Positions 38,630 to 51,783 of a stretch of 64,000 nt of DNA are shown here, in pieces. This DNA comes from Mansonella perstans (taxonomy: Eukaryota > Nematoda > Chromadorea > Rhabditida > Onchocercidae). The notes beneath the pieces were generated by a model. That model was not told where the DNA came from, ran no database searches, and was given only the letters and a program-made list of their open reading frames with translations. Every line of letters begins with the position of its first letter. Within the stretch, counting starts at the first letter, position 1. A program made the position numbers and the translations under genes. The stretch lies in NCBI GenBank assembly GCA_037074765.1, contig JBAMDO010000028.1, positions 124,001 through 188,000 of the forward strand. Direction: 5' to 3'.

Positions 38630-41600
38630 ATACCTTCTATTCATGTTTATTTAGTTGCACTCTTAGATTAAGATTTAATTAAATCCTCAAACTTCATCTG
38701 TTTAATTTCATGCCCATACTGTGATAATTCCCTTCTCTAATCCGCATTTCTTCCATATTTATCAACAGTCAACAGTGAATGATAGAAGTTTTAATCATTA
38801 TTATGGGAAATGTTTCAATTCTTCTGTCTGAGCTCGTGGTCTTGTAGTTGGTGCTAGTTGATTGCATTTCAATCCCAGATGAATGGCTTACTTCCTTAAT
38901 TTAGTTCAATCATTTCTTTTTTATTTCTGATTACTTAGATCACATTTGAACAGTTTTTACGAACTTGCATTTAATGAATGCAATCAAATGTTCGTTTTCC
39001 ATAATCAAAAAAGCATGCTCATCAGCTATTGGCTATGTGTGTAGCATATCTATTATTTCGATGATTTAAACGTAATTAACTTTTTTTATTCTGTAATTAA
39101 GAAAAGACTAATTATGTCTAAATTGCAAAATGATTAGTTATAGCTTTCTAATTCAAAAAAATTTCGGTTGATTTTTTTTTCAATCTACCATAGTTAAAAT
39201 CCAGTTGTATAACGATCATAATTGAATGCTATTATTAGTGATAAGGTCAATGCAACTTATCATGAATGAAAATCATAAAATCGAATCCAAAGGATTATAT
39301 GATAACTTTTGTAGGATAAATAAATGTTCAATTCATTTCAATGAACAAGATATTAGTCAAAGAAAGCAGACAACGAAGAAAAATTTTTTGTTTTTATTAG
39401 CTTTGGTAAAGATGAGAATGATTTGTTAACCTTTTTCTGATGTGTACAATAGACAAGACACAACTGAAGAAACATTTTTCATAAATATAGTTCGTGCACT
39501 GACAAAATTCTTCATTATTCCACCTTTATTAGGCTTTATTTTAGATTAAAAATTCCAGCAGTAAAGTGAATTCAAAGATTTTTTTTTTTGCGCTCGTCTG
39601 AAATGAAGAGTTATCGAACCTTCTGAAAAATATAATTCATTTTACCGATTGTCCCAAACATAACAGCACTTGTAATGCGAAATTAAAGAAGCTTGACTTT
39701 TTTCTGAAACTTTAAATGGCTATCCATGTATGCATATTTCATCCATTTTCTTAACATCGCAAAATCTATTTTACACGTCTGTTTTAACTTCATTCACAAT
39801 AATTAAATATTATGGATAAGTTTCTAAATTGATTCCTAACCTTTCAATTTTATGTTAATGTGTTGATAAAAGTTTTAAAATTGAGAAGATAAATTTAAGT
39901 AAGTGAATTTCAGCATAGACTAAAGTTAATTTATCTGTACCAAATGATAATGATGCTCATATTTGCTTAAGTAAATTATTTTGTAATTGAATCCTCATTT
40001 TTCAGTTGCCAAAAATGTATGAAACCTTTGATTTGTTGGGTGGTTTATTTGTATCAATTATTCTTCCACTCCATATAATTTGATGCATTTAATTGACAAT
40101 GAATTCAAAAAGGATGTGGTACTTTTTAGTGATATTAATCGATTACTTATTGTTATGGCTTTTAGGCCAAAAATTATCCAAAAAGAGACAGAGTGTTGCA
40201 CCATTATTATCATTATTTACTATCGCTTTCTTCGGACGAAAAGAAAAGGTTTCTTGAATGAAAGACGACCAACAAGTACTCGATCTTGTCGTCATCGGAA
40301 ATCAATGGACTGCACGCTGCAATGGTCTCCGATCCGGCACATCTCTTTTCTTTTTTCAGCCAATCTATTTTGAAAATTTTTAGAAGTCATCTATCAGCAT
40401 AATTCCAACAACAGCTTATTTTGTTAACCAACTTAGTATATCCACCAGCTGTTACGCTTATTTTCAATTAACTCATTCTATATCAATTTCAAATCAAGAA
40501 AAATATTTTGCAGAATTTATGCGTATTGGTGATGATAACAAAAATTTTCGTTGCATATTATTTATTTTATATTTCTCAACCCAAATTTAATTCAGCCAGA
40601 TAGATCTATAAGACAAACTTAGTACAACTAATTTGCAGCGTTAAAGAGTTACTAATCTTTTCGTTCTTTCACTTTTTGTCTGTCATTTCCGCCGCTATTT
40701 TCTAATATTTTACTCTTATTGCAGAATTTTCTGCAATTTTTTTGTTATGTTTAATAAATTGTTATTAAATATTGTAGGCAAGGTTATATGTTTATTTGGA
40801 TGACATTTCTTCCACTTTTCTCTCTTTTGTTCAACAAGTTTTCTTTCCTATTTACATTTAATTTCGAAAAAAACAAAAGCCAAAAGTATAATTTTTGAAT
40901 TTAAATAGAAAGCTATAAGTCGAAATCGTATTACATTTGCATTATCTATCCAATAATATCCTTCTTTCTTGTTTTTTCGAAAAAATCAATGAATTTATTG
41001 GCAATTCATGCTATGACTCCTTGAAAAATTGGAATCAATAAATATTAATGAATCTGAGATAGTTACTGAGTGTCAAGTTCGAATGCTGTTCCAATCTTTG
41101 GAATCTGATGTTTGTACAAATAATTTACTAAGAAAACAAGCAATGTCACTGAGGTAGGTAGGCTTTATCATTTCCTTTTCTCCTTTTCTCTTGTCATTTT
41201 TAACAGAACTTATTCCTAAAAATTTTTTTTCCCTCTACTGTCTTTTTTTATAACTTTTAATTATCTCAGAGAAACCTTTGGCCGTTACGGTCACCTGAAA
41301 CATAACTTCTCCAATTCAGTTTTTTTTTTCGTCATTCCTACTTGATTTCTACCTGAATGCTTTCCCACAACTTTAATTATCTGTATTTTAAGTAATTGAA
41401 AGATTTAAACCGTATGCTTCACTATCGTAAATTAAAAAAACGCTGACAGAGCAAACAAAATAGGGACTAATATTGATTACGGGTTTGTTTTCATCATTTT
41501 AATTACTGAAAAGAAAGTGAAATCATTTATCATTAAGTTCCCAGCATCAATGGTTAACTGTTGCTATTTGTCCACTATCAATAATCATAATTGTTATCAG

Positions 41601-44600
41601 TGGAAATATTTTTTGGATATGTTAGAAATAATATTTTGATTTTCCACAAAAACTTCTCAATCTTCAATATGTCACTTTAAGATCCAAAAGTATAAAGTTT
41701 ACGTAATGTGTTTTTATCCAAATGAGTAGTAAAACCTAAGTTCTATCAGGAGATTCTCCTCACTGGATTGTATACTTTCTTCCAGTTCGAATTTCATGAA
41801 TTCCATGAATCCACGCCAATTGCAATTCCTCAGTTTGGGATTTGCGTTAAAAAATCGACAATCCTCTAGCTAAATATAAGTAGCTGTCCGTACCTTGCCT
41901 TCACTAAACTACCATAAAGTTTTACAAAAGCCAAATTTTTCATACATTAAAAGTTTTCTGATTTAACCTTGTCTTCCTTTTTAGTTTTTCGTTTCTCTCT
42001 CATCCTCATCTCATTTCTTTTTTCTCTTTCTTCCCCTTCTTCTATTTCACTTTTGATCTCTGCTCGACATTTGTTAAGATTTACTGAACTAATCAAACAA
42101 ATAAAATTTAATAACTAAGCTAAAATTTCGCCTTAAAATGAAAAAAAAAAACTTAAAAAAAAAATCTTAAAATGGAATACTTTAGGTCAAATTCAATATT
42201 CACTATGCAGTAATAAAGAATTTGTCGAACAATAAAAAATTGCTTATTTATTCAGCAAATAGATGATTGCTCAGTTATTAAATGTTAATATCTTCAATTG
42301 TTCGTCATTCTACCATAAAATATTAGGAAAAAAAATCGTTGAATTGTTTGCTTGATTGGTAAACAATAATGAAATGAATTCAAAAATCCATTTACTATGT
42401 AATCTATCAAACCATCCATTAGTTACGATCAATTGATTTCGGGTAGTTATGTGTCATTGTGACCAATCCTGTATCTTCGATGTACGACTTAAAATAACCT
42501 CCATTCCTCACTCCTTCCCTCTTCGTCATCTATCTCATCTGTTGATTGCAATTTTCAATCTTCCAATATCTATTTGTTAAAACTTTGCGGAAATTGTTTG
42601 CTCTCATTCATCCGTTTCAAAGTACTTACTTTAACAAACAAGTTTTATTAATCCATTTTTAGTGATTAATTATTGCTACTAATTAAAAATTCTTTTTTAT
42701 GACTTACAATACGTAATTTACTAATTACATTTTCGTTTTTGCGATCATTTCTTCTTCTTTGCTATGTTTTTTAGTTTAAACAAAGATGAAGCTTTCCTAC
42801 CAATGAGGCGTTAATTAGCTTATAATACTCTAACAATGTCTTTCATCGCACTCATTATTGATTCTCATTAATTTTAAACACGGAGCTTCTTTGGATCTTT
42901 TCTTTTCTCTCGAAAATTTCAAAATTTATCAATTTTCTACTTGTCTTAATGAATTAAACTCTCTAGAAGATGCATTTCTATCATTCAGTCAAAAAGTATA
43001 ATTGTAAAATTATAATTACACGTAATTAATTTTTTCATTTTACATTTTATTTCAAATTACCCGCTTCTGGACAATTAATTTTCTGTAAAGTTAAGCATTT
43101 GTAACAGTAGTAATACAACGGCAACTTTTTCAATTTCAATAAATTAGACAAATTTTAATTTGGTTGGTGAGGGAGGACCATATTAGCCTTTGAACACTTC
43201 CAATCATCGTGGATGTATCCAAAAAAAGATTTTCACCATTAATAATTATTGTGGTTATTGTTACTTTTGACTTCTTAATTTCGTGCCATCTACTTGATAA
43301 CGTTCATATATATTACGAGCAAAGAGATTTAAGTATGCATTTTCAAAAAGTAACAAGTTTGGTACTGAATATTGATGAAGCTTTTCGAAATTTATGAATT
43401 AATTAATTGAAATAACGCATCTGAAAATCAGTAATGTTGCACCGCTTATTAGCATAAGATCGATGTAAAGCAAAATTATTATGGAACTGAACTGTAAGAA
43501 AGGAATGTTAAGTGAATCATTTTCAGAAATAATAAACATAAGGAAAATGAGTCAAATAAAAATTAAGAAAAGAAACGTCCGCTGTGCAGTTTTTCATCTC
43601 GATTTGTCTTCTAACAAAACTTCATAAAATTCCAAAACTCATTTGTCTCATTGACGCTCACCCTCTGTTTGTTAAGTAAATTGCAACGATTGAAATGACT
43701 CTATTTGATTATATAAGACCCGCGTAGTATCATAAAGCTTGGCTCAAATATCTTTACCAAAAATGACTAAAAATTTATAGAATTATTGATATTTTACATT
43801 TTCATATCTTCTTTGGGTAGTGATGAGCGTTTTCAGATTGCTATTACTTGATACTGCAAGGTAAATGAGAATTATGCTAACAATCATTCAACTTAAAATT
43901 GGCAATTTTATTTAATTTTAACGCTTAAACTGGCGTCTGATTATTTATTTCGCTGTGTCAAGAATGAAAATTTGGAATATGAATTTTGAGAAATCTTTTT
44001 AGCAACACTTTTGTTTCAAAAATAATTTTTGAGAGGGTTTTTAGTTTTCATGAAATATATTCGAATGGTTGGCTATGATTTCTGATCTTTGCATCAAAAT
44101 AAGCGTCACCTCCGCAAAAAGCCTTGAGGCTCAATTTTTTTTTATTAAGTTTAATTTTAAAGGCATTGAAATGCAACGCTTTTGTGCTTGCTTATAAACG
44201 CTGTGGAAATTAGTGAATTGAAATGAAAGAGAACCAGTGCGCTGACCAGCAAATTTCATTGTATACTGTCATTCCACTTTTATGGGCTGATTTCAGTTTA
44301 GTTAAGAAAAGTAATACAAATAAAGAACACCCTACGGAGGAAAAAACTCCGAATTTTGTTTTTTCTATTTTCAATTCATCACTTTTATTAAATTATAAAT
44401 GAATTCATTTGAACAAAAATTGGATTTCGAGCGTAATTTCACTTTATAATTATCATTTGCATTGTCATAAGCATGTCACTCGTTGCGTAGATGGATTACT
44501 GTATCCATTTACAGTAAAGTAAACTTTAAAGTTAGTTTTAATTTCCAATTTAATTTCCTTGTTTCTAAATTGATTTTTGATATTTGGTTAAAAAAAAAAA

Positions 44601-45200
44601 TCAAATGAAATTCATCAAATAATGAATGATTTGCAGTGGAAAATTTCATTTAAAAAAGAAATGACTCACAACAAACAATAGATCCGATTTCCTTAAACAT
44701 CACCTCACTCTCTATTCAATCAGAAGGATTTCTCTCTCCGTTCGTATAATTCTATCACTAATGGGGGACATCAATAATTGTCAAAAATTATTTTTAAAGA
44801 AATAAAATTTCACTTGCAGCGAAGTTTTACTCCTCTTTTCATTACACATTTTAGCTATTATTACCTGAAACTTTACAGCAATTTCAGTAGCTTTTACCGA
44901 AAGAACATAATTTATTTATACAAAACTTAAAGTTATGTCTAAAAGAAGCGGAAAATATTAAAAGCAATGCAAATAGAAAAAACATTTATCACATAGCCTT
45001 TCCTAACTGGAATGTATAGACAGCATTCCCTGGCTCTCCTATTTGTCCTTATTTATCATCAGTTTACGCCTAGTTTTCTGATGGTAAACAGAAGAGATGT
45101 TTGTTGCCTAAAAGATACGTTACTCGTGAATTGGTAGATCTCTTAAATTGTTGAAATAGTCACTTGAGATCAGTTATACAGAACAATTTCAGATTTGCAG

Positions 45201-45263
45201 AATGTGTGGGGAGAAATGGATGTACAGGCCGATTGGATTTTTAAATTGGATGAATGGACGACA
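45201..45263 (+). other. Candidate upstream exon of the hexosaminidase gene
   Basis: A 63-base stretch bounded by AGATTTGCAG before it and GTAAGT after it, both strong nematode splice signals. It reads NVWGEMDVQADWIFKLDEW in one frame, phase 0 to phase 0. That would join in phase to the GGT ATG at 46486 in the first firm exon of the plus-strand hexosaminidase. A second frame has an ATG directly after the acceptor. It may be a 5' coding or non-coding exon, or chance. Confidence 0.35.
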
Positions 45264-46488
45264 GTAAGTAATTGAAGTGAGATATAGAAATTAGCTGTTA
45301 GCCCTTTAATCTAAGCTAAGTAATACCATCATGAAAGTTTGTAAAAATTAAGTTTGGATGTCCGTATTATAAAATTCCAACTGACCAATGACTCGTAAAT
45401 TTTGTCGAAATCAAATTTGTAATGGTACATTTATTAACTAAAAAATTTATAAATTTGCTGAAGCTTTCATTTTTATTCTTCGCCTTGTATTACTTTCTGA
45501 TATTTTTTTACTTGATGAAAATTGTTAAATACTGATACGATGCCAAATAAATTATGAATATATAAACATAATTTATAGTTTTCGTTAACTCCAATATCCT
45601 CCAATCATAACATTTAATTGATTCATTATACAATTATTTTTAATGGTTGCCAATCATGACAGGTGTCCGATTTCTGAGCGATTAATGACAGCTGTGTTCT
45701 CCTATCTGATCCTATCCTTTATTGTTCTAACACTGCTGAAATTCTCTCTCACCAATCGGCAAATATTGATAATTAAATTTTTGATATTGTAGTCTTCGGA
45801 GAATAAATTTTTGGAGACTAATTCATTTAATATACCTCCAAGAAATTTCCATTCAATCAGTTTTGAATCTAACTTATCACAAGGTTAAATTGAAAAAGCT
45901 TCATTTTCTTTTTTCTCAAATTATTGAATTCTTTCAGGAAGGAATTTAATTTGTTTGAAATTAATTTGTTCAAATTCTTAATATGATTTGGCTTAATGTT
46001 AAAAGAGAATGATTTTTTGATTATGATATGATTTTATGACAGTGCAGGTAACCTTTGGCAAAAAAGAATGATGCTGGTGATCATCATTCCATTAATACAT
46101 TTTCAAAACAATTAAAATGTCTAATTAGAAACATAATATCAGTTGTGGAGACATTATTACTTGAACATGCAAGTATCACAAAGCGAAAAGAGGTGTAAAT
46201 TAATTTAAATAAATTTGATTTAAACATTTTGCAATCAGATAGATAATAGGAAAAAATTTGCATAGCAATGAATGAAACGAGAATTCATCGATTGAAGCTG
46301 AACAATTGGATTCCTGTGGCATTCTTGTTGTATTCTCCCAAGCGAACATGCGTCTTCCTGTTTTCGGATTTTTGCTGAATTTTGCTTTCTTTGTGATTGA
46401 ATGATTTCTGATAATGCGATTATGGAAAACAAACATTTCATTTATCCTTTTTTGCACTTTTTGTACATTCAAATATAATTTTTAGGGT

Positions 46489-49400
46489 ATGACTACCAAT
46501 CCACGATCTCGATGGCTCAGGAATAGAATTTGGAGGATGCTAACTGTCCGAGCATTCCTGATCCTTATACTTGGTTGTATTGTTCTTGAAATTACTTTCG
46601 GTTTGCCTACTTATAAGCAAATAACACAGGTTATGATTCTTCATTTTTTTAATTTATTGAAAAGTTATTTTTTATATGATGCTAAATTTAGTTTTTTTCA
46701 TGAGTTTGTTTTTATTCAATCTTAAACGAATGATTCAATAAATGAAGTTAATTAAAGCAAGTCAGTGATGAACCATTTAAAAGACATAAAGTAAAAAAAT
46801 ATTTGTAGAACTTCAATGACAGTTCATCAAAAACAATATATTTGCAGAAATCAAAATGGAATGTTAGTTAAGTTCCTTTCAAATTGTTTTATTAAATATA
46901 ATCTTTATATACCACCAAAATTATCAATTCTAGTATTGCAATCTGGAATTGGAACTGATATTTCAGGTTTTAAGATATTTTGAAGTTATAATGTACATGA
47001 GATTTGCAATTTTTTAAAGAAGAAATTTAATAAAAAATTCTAGGAAAAACCTAGTCAACATTTGGCTGAAAAGAAGAAAGGTTGGATGTCTAAACAGAAA
47101 AAATTGGAACCGCTTAAATTGTTCGGATCACTGCAGTCAATGAAAATACATGTTCAAAAAATCAAAGCTGCCCATGACGTACACCCTTTTAAAAAATCAC
47201 AATTTTGTTCTCTTGAAAGACTTTGATGCCTTGAAACTTTTAGCTTGGTTTTGATAATGAAATTTGTAAAACTGTCTGCTCTCCTGACTTCTTTTCTTTT
47301 AGCATTTCAGCTATCAGTCAGCTTATAATCATTCAATTAGCAATATAATCAAATTTGCAATGTTGCAAAAGCGATATAAGCCTAAAAATTCCTGTTTTCA
47401 TCTGAGTGAAAATGTCCTTTTCTCGTTTAAAATATCAACTCACACCTTAAAATTGCAATTGCAATAAATCACCACTTATCACCTAAACTTGCAGTTTTAC
47501 CCAAACAGGATAATTCATTTTGATTTGAAAGGTGCTGCACCTAAAATATCGTATTTGAAGGAAGTATTGAAGCTTATAAAAGCGAACGGCGCTACAGGTT
47601 CGTGTTTAGTTTGTTTTACTGGAAATATAGCTATTTTTATTCTGCTGACATTATTTCAGTTACTTTATCACCGTAACTTTGTTATCAACAGTTTTCCCCT
47701 TCATTTCGATTAGCAAAAATCTGCTCTCAGTTTCGTAAACGATAATTGCAGTCTTTTGATATGAGTTCAAAAAAATATTTCTTGTGCTAATTAATGGTAG
47801 TTTGAACTTGCACAATTGCTGAAGTTGATATTTCAGGAATTTTACTAGAATGGGAGGATACATTCCCATTTAGCGGTATTTTAGCAGAGAATCGTAATAG
47901 TCATGCTTACACGGTAGAAGAAGTTAGTGACCTTTTGAAAACAGCCAAGTCACTCAACCTTGATGTGATACCGCTTGTACAAACTTTTGGACATTTAGAA
48001 TGGATCCTTAAAGTGGGAAAATTCAGGCAGTACCGACAAAATGATATGTTTCCACAGGTACAATTTATCTTGAACAAACTGAATTTAAAATGTTATCGAT
48101 CGACTCAGCCAAATAAATTTTCATTTGCTTCCGATGCATTTCTGTCTTTAAAGTCTCCGTTCAGAGACATTTTTTTTTTCATCTCCTGACGGTAATTACA
48201 GGTGATTTGCCTAGCAGATGATGATGGTGTTTCATTAGTTTTGGAAGCTATACGGCAGGTTGTCCAGTTTCATCTACCATTCGGAATAATGTATTTTCAT
48301 ATTGGTGCTGACGAGGCTTACCAAGTTTATTTTTTTCTCTATTTTACATTCCCGTTCGAAATTTTAATTTCACAAGGCGAAATTTTTTGAAAGGTATTGC
48401 ATTTGCTGCATTATGCATTTTCATCACCACAAAAAAGTTTTATGAATCTTAAAAAAAATTGACTAAATCGCTCTTTATTGCTATATTCTTTTCATCAAAT
48501 AATTTTTTCAGTTCGGAGAATGTTTGAAAGACCGTCAATGGCTGGAATCAAATAAGGGTAAAGACAGAGATAATCTTGCAGTGATGCATTTAGCAAAAAT
48601 TGCGAACTACGTCAAAACGCTAATTCCAAATGTTAGGTAACAGTATGATTTCCTTTATGAAGTCAATTTATGCTCGATAGTTTTTTTTTTCTAATAACCT
48701 CAGAAATTAATTATATGAGGCATAATTTTCAGACTATTGGCATGGTACGATATGATTAAATCATTTAAGACTTCTCTGATAAAGCTACATCGTCTAGATC
48801 AACTTCTAGAAATAGTGGTATGGGATTATTCCGAAACATTGCAGCAACAAAATGGTATACTTCTGGATTTAGCAAATTTATATCGGAAAATCTGAAAGCA
48901 TGATAATTTGAAAACATGAGTTTTGAACTAAATCTCACATTGATTCAAATTGCTATATAACGTTTACAAAGTCTGCATCAAGATTAGGTAAGCAAAGATC
49001 TTAATGGATTAATTAATTTTCCCGCACATTTTAACAAAATTTTCTCAAATATCTCGGCTCAAAAATTCCAATAACATTCCAGGAGAATTTAAAATTTTTT
49101 TGCGCAATTGTTAAAAATGAAAATATAATTGAATTGTGAGAATTTTTTTGATTGTTTTGCAAATTAAAAATAATTTTTTTGCAAGAACTCACGTGGAATT
49201 CCTTGGCTGGAAAGTTTCCAGTAGTTTGGAGTTCATCTGCTTACAAAGGAGCCAATGAACCATCGTCAGCATTTTTGGATTTGAAGCATTATTTTCGTAA
49301 TAACAAGGCATGGATTACTCATCGTAAAGTAAGCTACATTTTAACGAAGTTCGACATATCCGCATGATATTTGAGATCTAAGCGCCAATAAATGTCAAAC

Positions 49401-51783
49401 TCTAAATCGCTTCCTGCGAAATAATAATTAAGTAGATGAATGCGCTTGTCGGTTATTGTACTGTTTTGAGCTGAGGGATGAAAAGTTTGCTTTCATAGAG
49501 TCTGCGTGACTTTGAAATTAAAATTGAATTTGGAATGCATGAAATTCATGGTCTTGCAAATCTCCTGGGAAAAAGTTGTCACAGCGGAAAGCTTGAAGTT
49601 TTATAATTAGCCAAATTTAAGTATTGCAGGCTGTATGATGAGATATTTCCTTATGGAAACATTATCCAGGCACAAATAGAATAATCAAGTAAAACATAAT
49701 GTTTCAACATTCTAAAAAGGATCTTCTAAAAAATCAGCTGCAAAAATGTAGATTTATTTAATCTACAGGGAAATGAAAATTATACACAAAGTTCCGGCTC
49801 ATTAAATCCTAGCTTGTTATAGATGGAAGAAGTAAACATTACTTTTGGGTTAATTTTTGTTCTCGAAAAAATGAAAATTGAATAACATTGCAAGCTTTCT
49901 TAATACTTCTAATTTAACTACCTAATGTGTCGTTTAGCATTTCTGGTATTATTTAATTTAGATTTATCAATGTACTAGTGGAAATCAACTGTCTTGTCAT
50001 AACAGCAATCGTAAATAATCTGCCTTTAATTATAAAATATGAAATTTCATTACTCTTGATAATTCCTCCTTGCACTTAAAATGCTATGCAATTTTCTTAA
50101 ATTCAAGATTTAAAACTTGCCAGTTTTTTTGAATCAAAATTCAATCTTAGCTCGAAATCAACTAAATGAAATCGTCAAATTACCCCAGGCAACTGATACA
50201 GCTATATTGGCAGGAAATATAAAAAACTGTTAACGCTTTTCATTTACTTGGGAATATATTTTGCTAAGTTTTAGATGTATGGCAAACTATTTCGTACATT
50301 CGGCGGCCTGATCATAACCGGTTGGCAACGATATGATCATTTTGCTGTATTATGCGAACTTCTTCCGGTCGCACTCCCATCGGCTATCTTAAATCTTCTA
50401 GTAAATTAAAAATATCGTTTAAAATATTTTCAACTCAGTTTATCGAAACTTAAAATCTGGATTAGTGCTGCAGAAGTATAACGGAATATATTCTTGAAAT
50501 TTTAAAGCAAATTTGAAAGATGTTTTCTTTCAAGTGAAGCAAGTGGAATTTTTTCTATTTCCTGATGAAAGTCTGCCGATTCGGTCCATAACTGGCACAA
50601 ATGATGAGAATCATTAAACAATCTCAATGGTACAATCTCAGATCTTCCAAAATATATGCAAAAACACAATTGATTGAATAGGAAAATTTTACTCAACTCT
50701 TCAAATTTGTGCCCCACTTTGCGGAACTCCAGCGCTATTAAATATATTCATAACGATGCCTGAATATTCTGTCAACCTAGGATTGCTGATGATAGTTTTT
50801 TCAGGTAGCCAAAGCGGGTGATAAATTTACCACTGAATCGATAATTAAAGCTACCACTGTTGCGCTAAATTGTACTTCAATGATCTCACTGGATCATATG
50901 GACTCATTTTATTCCTGCCACTTCCCCGGTTGTAGCCTTGAAATTTCATAGTTCTTTGAATATATTTACGGTGTATTTATGAGAATTTTTTTTCTTACTA
51001 TATTTTTTACTATACAGCTCCTATTTTTATGAGATTGTTATATCAATATCATTTGTTGACTGAATATTTATAGCTCGAATATTGTACAGTGGTGATTTAA
51101 TGTAATATCAGTTTAACTGATCTGAACTGAAGAAATTACAATTTCTCGTCTCTTATCCACTAGTATATATGATATTTTTTATCTAGAAAATTGCAGGTGT
51201 TGAATTATTCAAGGTTATTCATTCTTTGCGTAATTATATCAAAGTGATCAAAGATGAAGTTTTTGAAAGTCATCAGGTGAAAGGTTGGCTCAATCGATTC
51301 AATGTGCGCCATAGTTACACCCAGTTGTATTACTTGGTGCAATTAGAAAGTGTCATTGGAATGCATATTAATAAATTGCTCACTATGGTACTGTTGTTTT
51401 GGTAAACTTAATCAACAGTTGAATAATTCTGAAAACATGCAATTTCATTTCTGGTCTTGAGAAGAGATGGCAGTAAGACATTAATAACGGAGAGTATTTC
51501 ATCCTTCGATGAATTTAGAAATTAGTTATATAAACTGATAATAATATTTTTACATATATTCAATATAAAAAGCTTTTGCTCATCTCAGATCAAAACGACC
51601 CAATCTTTGATGCAACCAATTTTCGAGAAAAATACAATCGATGAATGGTTGTTTGAACATATTGATCCGACCACAGAAAAACTAATGGAATTATCGCAAC
51701 AAATTTCTCAACTTAAAATGCGTCGAACATTCGCAGTCAGAAATTTTGATATTAGGAGGGAACGGATGGGTCATCAGTCGTAA
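46489..51783 (+). CDS. Hexosaminidase D-type glycosidase (GH20), type II membrane form
   Basis: Glycoside hydrolase removing terminal N-acetylhexosamine. Twelve exons splice in phase to 582 residues: 46489-46629, 47044-47178, 47495-47597, 47837-48057, 48202-48324, 48512-48636, 48733-48854, 49186-49328, 50275-50400, 50805-50928, 51197-51387 and 51589-51783. Exon 1 has a short basic N-terminus and one hydrophobic helix ([18 protein letters not shown]). Exon 2 is a lysine-rich stem. The catalytic domain follows with [28 protein letters not shown], and the catalytic Asp-Glu pair in [10 protein letters not shown]. Human hexosaminidase D has HIGCDE there. Later motifs are [20 protein letters not shown] and [18 protein letters not shown]. 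The C-terminal third is less conserved. The membrane anchor is lacking in human HEXD as I recall it but fits the nematode HEX-2 to HEX-5 group, known to act on N-glycans in the secretory pathway. Which member this is cannot be told here. An acceptor (AATTTTTAG) lies 3 bases before the ATG. Confidence 0.92.

Larger units (their letters stand above)
21287..46488. other. 25-kb gene-poor region between divergent Frizzled and hexosaminidase genes
   Basis: No multi-exon gene could be assembled on either strand. Single open stretches exist, for example 27291-27037 minus, 22155-22358 plus, 24420-24109 minus and 40080-40373 plus. None has flanking splice signals or family resemblance, and I treat them as chance. 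Patches of clearly higher GC occur at about 29640-29850, 32690-33060 and 40230-40340 and could be conserved non-coding elements. The region lies upstream of a developmental receptor, so enhancers are a reasonable inference. Repeats, palindromes and one broken ORF inside it are listed separately. Confidence 0.5.

Noticed and set aside
38825..38890. tRNA-like stretch with A-box and B-box resemblance
   Set aside because: The spacing between the boxes is too short and no acceptor stem pairs.
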